A DNA stretch of 64,000 nucleotides, from positions 3,791,001-3,855,000 of the forward strand of contig OU744446.1 of NCBI GenBank assembly GCA_916610825.1. Reading direction: 5' to 3'. Shown one piece after another: positions 48,070 through 60,000 of the stretch. This DNA comes from Haliclystus octoradiatus (taxonomy: Eukaryota > Cnidaria > Staurozoa > Stauromedusae > Haliclystidae). The first letter of the stretch is position 1. The number at the start of each line of letters is the position of its first letter. The notes under the pieces were generated by a model. That model saw nothing but the letters and a program-made list of their open reading frames with translations. It was not told where the DNA came from and searched no databases. The translations under genes were made by a program, and so were the position numbers.

Positions 48070-48869
48070 TCATATTTTGGTTGGGTAGTTATCAATTTCC
48101 CAGAATTTTGCTTCTTGAAATGACAGGTCACTGTGTCCATTCATTTGGGTGACATGGCATTGATATGGTATAGAACTTTCCCACGATCCCATTACCGACC
48201 ATCCAAGTACTGTATCGATTGCCCAAGGTTGTTTATTTTTTCCCCTTTTGTGCCTTATTGGAAGCAGAGCCTCTGGACAGCATGTCCCTATCAGCAATGG
48301 TACCAATGCACCTGCCAACCTTGGAAATTGAATATCCTTCAAATGATAATACTGATTAACATCTACGTCTTCTACACCCTTGCTTGTAATATTTAGTGAT
48401 TCAACTGTCCATACAGTGTTTAAATTTATAATTGGCTCCTTCTGATTGATTTTTGATATACTCAGATCTGTTTTCATAGACTTCATTTGATCCTTGTTAC
48501 TATTTACTGTTGTCAAGGAGATATGTCCTTCTGTTCCCCTTATTCTCAATTTTTTAAGAACCCAATATTCACATATATTTACGTTGATGCAGAATCCAAA
48601 ATTGCGTAAACGTCTAGGCTTCCCTGAGGTCCGTATAGTCTAAATGGTATAGTCTCCATTAAAGCATTAGTTTCGTTCATGTGTGATGTTGCTTGAGGCA
48701 CGAGCGAAGCGGGGGGCGTAGCCCCGAGCTTAGGCAAGGGGCCACGAAGCGGCCCCGACAGCCAGCCCAGATCCGCGCATACGGAGTCAAACTTCAACCA
48801 AGGATATTGGAGACCGCTGGTGTGTTGTGCTTCAGGGCACTTAGTTGTAGCGCTGTCACGTTTACACAT
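48070..48869 (-). pseudogene. BEL/Pao C protease region
   Basis: 48,579-48,869 ends in LDVYAILDSAST, the active-site position with D-S-A instead of D-S-G. 48,070-48,549 contains FPRLAGALVPLLIGTCCPEA and WAIDTVLGWSVMG, the conserved end of the DUF1758-like domain. A short gap with a frame change lies between. The first part includes translated GC-rich sequence that does not belong to the family. Confidence 0.75.
48696..48780. repeat. GC-rich double-hairpin block
   Basis: About 85 bases at roughly 70 percent GC in an AT-rich region. Paired words: GGGGGCGTAGCCCC and GGGGCCACGAAGCGGCCCC, with GAGCGAAGC and CGAGC flanking. It looks like an inserted palindromic repeat. Neither neighbouring BEL/Pao copy has it. 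Origin unknown. Confidence 0.6.
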
Positions 48870-48889
48870 GGTTGTTAATTGTTAGCCTC

Positions 48890-49735
48890 ATTGTTGTTGC
48901 TTGTTGATTCCACTTATTGTTGTTTCTTATCCACTATGTTATGCTCTGTTAAATTCATAAAGTTTCATTATTTTATGCACAAGGAAGTAGTGCTTTCAAT
49001 CACCATTGGACGAGATTGTTGCTGCCTAAGTATGGAATCATTCTGTTAGGCCGATAGTGATTTTTTGCTGCAAAGGCGGTTATGAGGAAATGGGCTTTTC
49101 ACAGGAGAGTTGTGCCTATTGGCCTGCATGTTTGACACCAACTATTGACTGTAAAAGACTTTCTGGGGTTCAAAGAGCTTCCTGACGGATGGGAAAAGAT
49201 CTGTGCTGTTTCTTTCTTTCTTTGCGTTTGTTTAATTCAATGTTAATTTTATTCTTGACAATCCTGCTTAAAGCCTCCCTGAAAAGATCAAAATTCTATG
49301 GGGTGGTGGGACTGATATGATTAGGGAACACTGATTCTCCAGCTAGCATTCCAGAGAGCGTGTGCTCTGCATCCATAAATACATAAATACATCGTGATCA
49401 ATTCAAACAAGCTATCAGGTCAATCTAGTCTGTGAACAGTTATTTAACTAAATACTTATCAGGTCACAGCATAACTTTGTGGGCATATATTGCAGTGTGA
49501 CATTCTTATAATGAAGTTACTTTCTAATTATTTCGTACGCAAGCACAAATTTAATTGAAAAAATGGCATTTAAACGAAGTTTTACTTCAAATAAAGTTGT
49601 TTAATCGTGTTGAATAGAGAGATATGCTTCGGAATTGGACTATGGATCATGAGAGTATCCTATGGAAGGACCCTTAAGGGTCCTTTCACACAATCATATC
49701 CCTGCTACTGGGCAATGATTGAAAATGGCTTCAGT
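48890..49735. other. Non-coding gap inside BEL/Pao C
   Basis: Separates the protease region from the zinc-knuckle end of gag. No BEL/Pao motif in any frame. A small perfect palindrome, AAGGACCCTTAAGGGTCCTT, lies near 49,668. Possibly another inserted element whose ends I could not define. Confidence 0.35.
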
Positions 49736-49739
49736 TGTC

Positions 49740-51174
49740 TCTATGATATTGTTGTTGTCTATGTGTGTGCTATTAGCATTTCTTTGCGTATTGTCTCTTT
49801 GTTGCTCAGGACAATGTAGTATAATGTGGCATGTCGCTGTTTGCAGTTTCCAATTTCGCAAAGATTTTTGCTTCTACAATCTCTTGAGATACGTCGAGGT
49901 TTTAAACAACGAAAACACAACGCTTTTTCTTTCACAAATTCAAAGCGTTTTTCAAATTCATAGTCTTGGAATTTTGTACAAACATTTAACCTGAGATTGT
50001 CTTCACATAAAGGACAAGCAACAATATATGGTGTTGAGGATGAATTATTCGTTTCGTTGCCTGTTGTTGTCGCCGTATATGTGTCGCAGTGGTTTGATTA
50101 TGCTGGAATTGAAATTGAATCCTTCATTGTTTCGTTGGATTTTTGTGATTTTAATTTCCCAAATATCGTTCAGTGCTTTTGATTGGCTATCAAGAGTTTT
50201 CAAAAGATGATCGATCGTTGGTTTTGTTTTTGTTTCTCTGAGTTTATACCAACTTCATTCAACCATTTGTTTATCATATTGTCTGGCGTTTTCCAGACTA
50301 TATTAAACATGTCATCGTTTGATCTCGTTCAGATAGTTTAGATTATTCAATGTGTTTCTAGCTGCTCTGATTCGATCCACAAATTCACTAAACAAAGTAG
50401 AGTTTGCTTCAATTACCGGCTTGCAGTCTGTGATAGATTTTAAACAGGCGTCAACAATTGAAAACTATTGACCATATCGTTCGCCTAAGCAATTTAAAGC
50501 TAGATTTAGTTTTCCAGGGCCAGCAGTTTCGTAACATTGAACTGCAGTCAGTGCTGGTCCAGAAACAAATTGAAAAAGTCGAGACATTTTTTGTGTTTTG
50601 CTCAGTATTTTCTCTAAAACCAATTACTGAAAACGACATTTGAAATGTGTAAATTCCGCTGTTTCATCTGAAAATTTGATTATTTCTGGTGTTGGTAGTT
50701 CACAGGTTGAGCTGATCCTTTGTAATTCCAGCAAAAAGCGTCTTGGAGAGCATCATCTAAAGTTATCGACGGTCGCACCGCTGCATCTAAGTCAGTTTTA
50801 ACAGTCATGTTAATGTTCGTATATTGCGTTGATTCCCTTACTTTACTTTTATTACTTTTAGGTTTTGACTTAATACTCGAACGTTCTTCATTTGATTCAG
50901 ATGAAGAATTGTAACTATAATTACTAGAATATTTATCTAAATTATCTAATTGCTCTTCTGCCTTATCGATTTTATTGGCTGCTTGTAATTTAGCTTCAAA
51001 AAGTTCTGTTTTAATATGTGCCTTTTGTTCTGCTATCTCGAACTCTAACTTTGATCTTCGTGTATCACGTTCAGCCTTACAAATGTCCGATCGAAGGGAT
51101 GATCGGCTTGACATCGTTCTGCCCGATCTTTTGCTAATATTACTGTTACTCTTATTATCTTCACTATTTGGCAA
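49740..51174 (-). pseudogene. BEL/Pao C gag, broken
   Basis: The 50,680-51,174 frame is a charged coiled coil (RRSKLEFEIAEQKAHI) with a serine-rich linker, then SITLDDALQDAFCWNYKG. In another frame, 50,230-50,650 carries GPALTAVQCYETAGPG, LNCLGERYGQ and LFSEFVDRIRAARNTL, the DUF1759-type gag core. 49,740-49,990 carries CFRCLKPRRISRDC and CEIGNCKQRHATLYY, where Arg occupies the usual histidine of the first knuckle. Confidence 0.8.
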
Positions 51175-51226
51175 TATTGCCTTAAACGTAGTTACATCTA
51201 TTATTACTAAAAGTTCATTTAATTTT

Positions 51227-51603
51227 GCTTCATATATTTTTGTATCGTAACTTCGAAACTATGCTCTGCTTTAATTTCATTGTCTTCATTGTTGACAGTT
51301 GACATAAATAAATAAAAAAATTCAACATACCATTTTCATGTTGCTTGCAGGTTTTTTCGTATTTCTATTTAAAAACCTGTTTTGATTTGGTTGAGTCGAG
51401 TTTTACTATTTCATTTGCTTCATATATTTTTGTCTCGTAACTTCGAAACTATGCTCTGTTTTAATTTCATTGTCTTCATTGTTGACAGTTGACATAAATA
51501 AATAAAAAAAATCAACATACCATTTTCATGTTGCTTGCAGGTTTTTTCGTATTTCTATTTAAAAACCTGTTTTGATTTGGTTGAGTCGAGTTTTACTAGT
51601 TCA
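51227..51603. repeat. 190-bp direct tandem duplication
   Basis: Two adjacent copies start with GCTTCATATATTTTTGT at 51,227 and 51,417. They differ at only a handful of positions (for example GTATCG/GTCTCG). Near identity indicates a recent duplication. It lies just upstream of BEL/Pao C gag and has no coding content. Confidence 0.9.
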
Positions 51604-52357
51604 TCGTAGATATTACTTAATTCTTTCTTCACTGCTTTCACAAGGTTGAGCAGGACATCATCTTGTTCCATTTGCCAGCTCTTGATCTTGTCATAATCTT
51701 GATCTGAAGTATCTTTGACAATGCAACGAAGAAAAACTTGATGTAACCGACAGAATTCGGTTACACGTGGTACAGAATTATTGCCAGGAACACGAGAGAA
51801 ATTGTCTATATATCACTGTTTTTCTAAATAAAAAATTTAAAAATTAACAACAAGAATTAATAAAATACAACATCCTGATTAAATTATTTAATTACAATAT
51901 TAATATAATTACCTTCGGTGTTGCGCTGCACCTTTACTCATTATTATTTATTTCAATTTTGATATTCATTCACGGCAAGGTTACAACTCGACTGAGTAAA
52001 AAGTGTTCCTGTAAATTTTTATAATACTAATTTGACAATAGTTAACATTATTTAACAATAGTGATAATACAACAATAAAAATATCAAACAATTAACCAAA
52101 ACAAATGCTCACGCATGGTCGGTAACAATATACTTAGTTGGTGACATTTAATTATTGACATCGTGCTCGTGTACTGTTCTTCATGTTCACATATACAAGT
52201 ATTTACTCGTGCGAAGAGTTAATGGTAGGCGGGTATTCAACTTGAACGGATGCTCGAACATGCAAGTGTAGGTTTTGTAACCTGTCTGTAACTATCATAG
52301 ACATATAGACCAATTCTCAAATCATACTTCGCTAAATCCGATCGTTCTGCCCTGTTC
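51604..52357. other. Intergenic region
   Basis: No gene seen. The first 180 bases could still belong to BEL/Pao C (weak gag-leader-like sequence), and the rest is AT-rich filler. Confidence 0.35.
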
Positions 52358-52441
52358 TAGCCTGCCCGCAGACCCAAATCTTTTTTATGATTAGTAGGTA
52401 TTATTACAATCGAAAAAAGATTTAGGTCTGCGCGCAGGCTA
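52358..52441. mobile_element. Hairpin MITE with TAGCCTGC ends, copy 2
   Basis: The 29-base arms (TAGCCTGCCCGCAGAC...AAATCTTTTTT and partner) have three or so mismatches around a 26-base loop. The outer 16 bases match the ends of the element at 35,881-36,006; the inner arms do not. Confidence 0.75.
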
Positions 52442-52639
52442 GCCCTGTTTTGGCAATATACTGAATGGACAGTCCAATTTTTTTCGTGTACGTGTTGACG
52501 TAGCAGCTTTTAGCCTGTTAACAGTCTCCTTGAGTTAGGAAGGTACATTGTATATATTAATCGTTATCTACTTTGTGGATGTTTTTATGGCGCTGTTATG
52601 CTGTCTAGAGAGAATGTAACCATATATGTTAAACATTAT

Positions 52640-53060
52640 TCGGGTAAACTGAAGTTAGCTTAAATCGGCCATCACTTCCAAAATGACTAAAGCCGTTATC
52701 TCAAATCGGCTTCCACTTATAAAATGATTAAGTTCGATATCTCAAATCGTTCCTAGTTTCTAAAATGACTGAAGCCGTTATCTAAAAAAAAACCATCCTA
52801 CAGAAGCATCTGCAATAGTCGCAGTTTCAAAGATGACCGTAAATCCGTAATCTCCAATCGGTCGTAGTTTCGAAATGACTCAAGCAGTTATCTTAATTCG
52901 GTCGTAGTTTCGAAAATGACTGAAGCCGTTATCTCAAAAAATCCTTCCTACAAAACCCGTTTGCAAAATGACCCAAAGCCGTTATCTCAATTAGGACATT
53001 ACAGCTGCTAGAATGACTGAAGTTCTATCTCAAATGGACCATCACTACTAATAGGCTTAA
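52640..53060. repeat. Degenerate minisatellite, about 45-50 bp unit
   Basis: About nine imperfect copies of a unit containing AAAATGACTGAAGCCGTTAT, CTCAAATCGG and TCGTAGTTTCG. Spacing and sequence vary, so the array is old. No coding frame runs through it. Confidence 0.75.
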
Positions 53061-53482
53061 GCCGTTATCTGAATGCCATTCAAATTTGCAAAATCTTGCA
53101 ATTATCGTTTCAAATTCGGAATCTTCTATCTAGAATATTTATCGTCGTTTCATTCTCGGTAAGATAACTTCCGCTAAATATTCGGCAGTCAATCAAAATA
53201 ATCTCGCAACAAATCAAACAAATCAGAAGCTTTCCTTCAAAGCTTCTACAGAAGCTTTCCTTCTACAGAAAGAAGCACCTTTGTAGAGAACCGGCCAGAA
53301 TATCGGGCCAACTTGAGATAACGACTTCGAGATAAGGGTTCGACGTTGTTTCAACATTGGTTTGCATGTTGGGTATATATACATTCTTAGATGATTTTGA
53401 TCTTATAGTTGGACTTATATGCTTGTAGCTTCCATCCGTGTTTCGTAACAGCAACTGTCGCAGAGCCAAACGTTGCGGAATT
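53061..53482. other. Flank between minisatellite and TLC gene
   Basis: Contains a short repeat of GAAGCTTTCCTTC at 53,227-53,260. No other signal. Confidence 0.35.
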
Positions 53483-54053
53483 CTACCTGTGATAGGTAAA
53501 CATTGCCCTTTGTGATTTGAGAGACCTTTCACTTCTTTTGTGATCGATAAAGAAAAGCAAACGTGCAGAATTCATGCAACTGTGGGTGTTACAGACACAA
53601 CTTGATAAATTCTTGTGGCTAGGAGTGGACAAGATAGGAGAAACTAGACAACTCCGTATAACCAATAAAATTAAAATTACAATGTTAACGTGTATCAATT
53701 GCTTCTTTTCATCTCATGAAATCTTTCTTATATATTGTATAAGATACAAAAAAATTAAAATAATAGAAAAAAATAAGCCCAACAAACAAATATACAGGAT
53801 GCAACAATATGTTATTGTAATCATAAATGCTGGCAAAATTATAATTTATATAAATAGCGACTAAAAATCTAATTATAGATGCTGGAAATGATAGAAATTT
53901 TATTATTTTGAAAATTATTGTATCTTTGTATTTAGATAAATTCAGTAAAAATCTAAGATGTTGAATCACTGTTGACAGTTCAGTGACATACAGGACCATT
54001 GCTATTCCACAGCTTCGCTTCAAAAGTACACTGGCAGCAAAGTATGGACCAAC
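53483..54053. repeat. Segmental duplication, copy 1
   Basis: Covers the last coding exon of the TLC gene and about 225 bases of 3' flank. It aligns without large gaps to 62,640-63,228. Shared non-coding words include GATAGGTAAACAT, GTTAACGTGTATCAATTG and AACTCCGTATAACC. Homology fades on the intron side soon after the acceptor. Confidence 0.85.
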
Positions 54054-57000
54054 CTACAAACAAATAATATGACAAATAGAGATCTATATGAAACAAATAA
54101 ATGAGTCAACTCCTTTCTCTTTTCGTGAATTTAGTGTTGTTTTTTCATTGAAAGTATAATTTGAAGGTAGTTTAAACACTCTTAAATAAAATGATATCAT
54201 TAGCCATTATTATATAAAAGCGCACTCTATCATGGTTCTGTGTATACACACTTTATATCAACTCTCTTTATACATGATTTATACTACTGTATCAAGTAAA
54301 CATTCCATCTATAACAGTTTATCTGGTAGGCTTTATTTAACTTCCTAAGGCTCTATCAGTGACGCTTCATAGGGGTTTATAGTTTACTAAATGCCAGAGC
54401 AAACGATCCAGCTTTGACGTTTCGACTATGTTCGACTTTGTCGCACCAACAAAATCGGATTGTTTGCCAATGCCGTCGAACATAGTCGGATGTTCGATAA
54501 TGGGTCCTAATTTCTGTCTCGACTAGGTCGAATTGACTGAAAAATATTTTGATTTAGTTCAAAAACTTTTTCAGAGTCGGCCGGATGCTAACGAATTTTG
54601 ATAAAATTTATGTCTGGATATGCCTTGAACACTTTACCCGAGCGTATACGCAGGCGGAACAGTAGGAATACTCTTTGAATATATTTCTGAGAATAATTAG
54701 CCGTGTTCATTTAAAAATAGCTGATTGTTCTGAATCAAAAATATTAAGAATTTATAAACAATAAGAACATCAGAAGCTTTCAGTATAAAAACTAAATGCA
54801 AAAACTGTATATCTTGAATCAAACGCTCGCTTTAATTTATTTCTCGACTTCAACTTTTCATATTTGATAAAGTATTGGATGTGAATATAGCATTTTATAT
54901 AGTATTCAGGTCCTTGTTAGGCGTTTAAAAAATAAGTCGTATATGCACTTGGCTGTAAAGTTGAATTGTCGTTTGCATCCATGAACGTTCGATGCTAGCA
55001 TACAACAAAGTCGAACCAACAAAGTTGGATCGTTTGCTCAGGACTTAATAGAAAACGATGCTGAACTTTGTGTTCTCTGATACGGACATTCAGGGTGCGT
55101 AATATCCCGGATATTGGAAGATTGATTCTTTAGATGGAGAAAAAGTTTCTAATGGTACATGATCTTGTTTTTACTTTGCGTGATCATTTCTCCTCCAAAT
55201 ATGCAGTCAAAGTGACGATTTTGGGTTAATTTTGTGTCTCACTATTTGTCCACCAACAGGACCCCGTTTATTTTCAACAACAGAATTTACACTGGAAAAT
55301 ACACTAAACAATCTACTTACTTGTCTGTAAATAAAAGACGGATCCTGGATCGTGTATATTGATGAGATATAGCTCAAAATATTGAGCTGAACTTTGAAAG
55401 CATCATACCGAAAGCAGATTGCCATTTGGTTCAGCCTTTTTTATTTAGAGAAAAATAAGTAAAATGTTTAATGTTTATTCCGGAGTGAACCTTTTGTGGA
55501 AAATATGTAAGCGGGTTCCTGTTGGAGGAAAAAGAGTCAAACACAAAATCGTAACTTTGATTGCATTTTTGAGGGGGAAATGCTTCCGCAAAGTAAATAT
55601 ACGAAAAGAATATGTTAATGGAAAAATTTTCTCTTAAAAATCCAAAGCCACCAGGGTTGAGATTTGGTCTCTTAAGGGTCTCATTGAAACAAAAGTGTTC
55701 GCATCTGATTACTTCACATGGATAATCGTTTTTTACTTTTTTATTAAATGTATAATCTGTTTATTTTGACAACAAAAGGCTCAAAATAATCATATCTATG
55801 TAGATTAGTGAGGTTTTCAGCTTCAAAATTTGCTAATTCATCAAATCTAAATTATCCTAAAATGACGTTTTTCAATAAAAACATGCTGCGTTTTCTGAAG
55901 AAAGCTACATGAAGTTAAAAAATTGAATAAAGCAGATTGAAAATAAACGCAATGAGGATTGGACAAATCTGAAGACAGTATTTACATAGAACATTTAAAG
56001 TATTATTCAGCTATTCGTATACAGGAACCTATGCGTTTATACTTTTGAAGTATTGAAATTTATGTAATATAACCAGCCGCATTGCTTTGGGTTTATCTAT
56101 GGACAGAAACATGGACCAAGGAAGTTTTATAGACTATTATTAATCTATGATTTGATTTAAAAGTATTTATGTTTTCTTGTTGCTAATTTGAAAGAGAAGG
56201 GTATTTTTATTCGCTCTATCAAACTAAACTCTTGTATCTTATTAACGCCATTTTGCTTCTGTTGCTATTTTGTTGCGCTTAGGGGCTTCAAATTAAAGCC
56301 GTAATTAAACGAATTTACGTAGTCTGACACAAGCATCAACAACAACCAATCAGCTATCAGTATCTCATTCGAAGATTTATAATGTACTGCACTATAGGAA
56401 AATACACTCTTAGAATTAAGGGTTATCCGTACCCCATAATTTGATTAGGCTTGTCAGATTCGAATCATGGATTAAAATATTGAATTATTGTATCTCTTTC
56501 ATCATGTCTATCTTCAACCAACTCTCCGACCAACTCAGAATTGTTTCAAAAGAGAAAATGACAGCTTTACCGGTCCATAGCAGTAATGGATTTTTGCAAA
56601 TGCAAGATGAGAAATGCATGTAATACCGAAAAGTATGTGCTTTTATCTACAACGCCGACTTAGATATAGACCTAGCAGGCAATATTTTTCTTTTTCAGTC
56701 TAATTCTAGTAAACACACAACATCGTCAGGACATTACAATCAGGCGTCAGTTTCAATGCCTTGCAGAATCCTACAATTTTGATTCATTTTTCAATTTTTT
56801 TACTTTGATTAAACTTTTTTACATAATTTGATTAGATCAATTTATGAGCTATACTTTCTAATCTCGGATCGGCTAGAATTTTATTGCCCATGGAATAGAT
56901 AGTTTCACAAATCAGAGGGCCTTGTGAAGACGTGCAAATCGTGACCTGGGTTTAACATGATTGATAAAAAAATAAGTTTGGAAGAAGAGATAAACAAGGA

Positions 57001-60000
57001 CAAGCTTCAAAAATATTAACCAAGTAGCCAACCATCCCGGTGAAAAATATAATTCCTTTATTTAACTTCTTAAGGCCGTCTATAAGTGACAATTCATATA
57101 GGGTGAAGTGCTCTATGTTTTTCCTTATAAAGTAATTGATCAAGCTTCATCAAAACTATTACACTAGTGACTAAGCGATATAAACCTATCGTGAATACTA
57201 GAACAATTTCCGTATACAGGTATAAAATCACTCCAGTATACCACAGAAGATATAGACCCAGTATAGTATAGTATTAATCCCTATTGATAGTGAGATTATT
57301 CATTGAAGACTTGTCACGAATTTTCCATCTATGTTTTATTTGTAGTCCAGCAGTCAATGCAGCATACTATAGAAACAGTGCATAAACCTAAATAATACAA
57401 TTATTTATCAATTGTAAGAGTCAGAAATTGACCAACCAAAATATTGATACTCACTACGAAATGATGTATGAGGTAAATTCGTTCTTTTGCAGTACCATTC
57501 ATAATCATGTCCACTGCATCATGTGCATAATAACCTGAAATTCACAAATAAATACAATCACAAATTAAATATAATATAATATGCTAATTATATTTAAATT
57601 CTTGATTTAGTTAATTATAATTTGGGTTAATATTGTATAGAGATGATCTAGTAATCTGCGGTCCAACAAAAGGTTCAGAATTCTGGAATCCTAGATTCAT
57701 TTCAACATTTTCTTCAGAATATCTTTGTTGATGTTTAACCCATAAATCATTAGAAATATCAATTTTCTTTCCAAGTTTGCTCGAACCTTCCAGAATTTAG
57801 GATTCCTAATTTTGTCTGATCCTGAATTTGCGTATACTCATAGCTCAATAGCACCACACAATGTGCGAAACACATGGTCTTCATTTGTACTCTGCCTGTT
57901 AATCCGTTATGGTCCTCAAATAAACAAGCACATTTTTGTGCCTAATCATATATAAAATCATATATTTATTCAGGGCGTGGTAAGCCATACTAGGCTTGTT
58001 TTTACAGGGCTGATTACAAATTGTAATCATCTCTATTTACAAAATGCATACAACATAATATTTAGGAATAATATTTAAGAATAAAATGTTTGTACAGTAT
58101 TAGGAAAATTTTACATATATAAAAAGTATACAAATTTGTATAAGATAAGTATTATTTAATTAATGATTTCTTCAGATTATATATATATATACATGTTGTG
58201 CTGTTAGCTATTTCTTTCATCCGGGAGGCTTGTTGGTTCCATTTGTGAATACCAGCTATTTGAAATGAATGACTGTGGCCTTTGTCATTGTATATGTTAT
58301 TGTGAGCAACAGAGCGAGTTTTGGTTAAATTTGGACTTGAAAAAACTGGCAATTTTTGGGGAGCTTATTAAATACTTTATTTGTGAACTATTGAAAGCTG
58401 ATAAGACATGACTAGGCCTATCAATCTCAGTTGTATATATATTTATGATGTAAAAATGTAACATCATTACTAATAACAATATAATACTTTATGATGAAAG
58501 AGTGAAAAAATACATATTCTTCTTCAGAGTTACTCAAGTTTCATGCAAAGAATGTGTAGGTCTATTCTATTTCTTTGACTCTTTCACCATACATTAATAA
58601 CATCAAATATCGTTATTAGTAACATTGTAGTTGATTTACAAGATCCACTTATTAAATATAGATATTTCCAAAAGAAGAGTAAAGTAGTTCCAATTGCTGT
58701 CGTTTCCTCCCGCTGTGACTGACAAAATAACTGTATCATTGTCTGCTAAGCTTTTCAGAAAAGTACAACACATTTTCATGATTGCTCCAATCAGATTATC
58801 CACCATCAAAAATTGATATTCAGCTACTTTTTATAATCGATGGCAGGTAGAGGTCACAGTATGAATGTATTAGCTCAGATTGCAGAGCAACCGAACTTTA
58901 GATCGGATCATATCTGATCAACTGTGGTTCAAATCCCCCTAAGGGTCAACTCAGCCTTGACTTTATCTGAAACATCAAATGAGTACCAGCTTTTCAGTCT
59001 TATCAGTTTTCAGTCTTAACTATTTAGGCGACATTGTAGTAATTGCTGGAATAAAATAATGCCCAGGCATTGAAATACGGCAATAAAGAAAATTTAGAAG
59101 CTAACATCATTAGGCCTACTAATCTAAACAGATGTTTGCATTCCCTTACCTGCTGCAAATGCCATCAACCATTTTGAATTTTCATCACATGTATTTGTAG
59201 GGTCAGAAATAATAGCAGGATTCATTGACCAACTTCAATGAAAAACAAAGAAAAACATGTATCCTGGCTGGGCATTATATATAGTTTGAATGTGTTGCTT
59301 GATGTACAATATTTGTCGCCTGCTTGCAGACTCCATGTGCAGAATGGTAAACTTTGTAAAACAGTAGAGTCTGCAAAACTCTGGACAAATCTTGTTCTGG
59401 CGATTAAAAAGGGGCTAGAATAAACTGGTCAAAAAAGTTCAAAATCATAAGTTCAAAATTTGAGCACCAAAAATATTGGGAGATGGACGCTCAATGCCCC
59501 CTCTAAAATAATACAAAAAAGTCAATGGGGAAAACACTCCAATATTCAAAAAAACATAATAAATATCAGTAATGTATTTTTGAATAATGTTTCAAGTCTA
59601 TAAAGGTAACAATCTCAGAAATATTACTTAGTTTTTCTTGAACTCTGGATCCTTGCTATGCTCATCTTTTTCAACAAAAATATCCAACAGTTTCCAACAA
59701 TTCTTTGACGAATCACAGGAAGCTGGAATTAAAAGCTGTCAACAGCTTCACAGAGCAGAAAACCACACACTTGTATGATCTGTCAAAACCACAGTGGAAG
59801 CCATACATTCAAAAGCATCACTTTGAAACACAAAAATTCAGTATAGGTTTTATCCAATTGCTTTTAAATGCCACAGTAATATTTCTGAGATTGTTACCTT
59901 CATATATATAAGTACAGTATATATAATTATTCAATAAAATACTTTACTGAGATCTAATTATAATTTTTTTAAATTTTTAAGCATTTGTTCCATTGACTTT

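Larger units (their letters stand above)
46790..51250 (-). mobile_element. BEL/Pao retrotransposon C, relic
   Basis: Minus-strand gag (49,740-51,174), protease (48,070-48,869) and polymerase (46,790-47,840) segments follow in order. Integrase is absent; the element ends abruptly against BEL/Pao B. A poly(A) retroposon at 47,531-47,700 and a GC-rich block at 48,696-48,780 interrupt it. No LTR recognised; the 190-bp duplication at 51,227 lies at its upstream edge. Confidence 0.75.

Noticed and set aside
53574..53864. Open frames opposite and beside the TLC last exon
   Set aside because: Shadows of the TLC gene or of its duplicated 3' flank.
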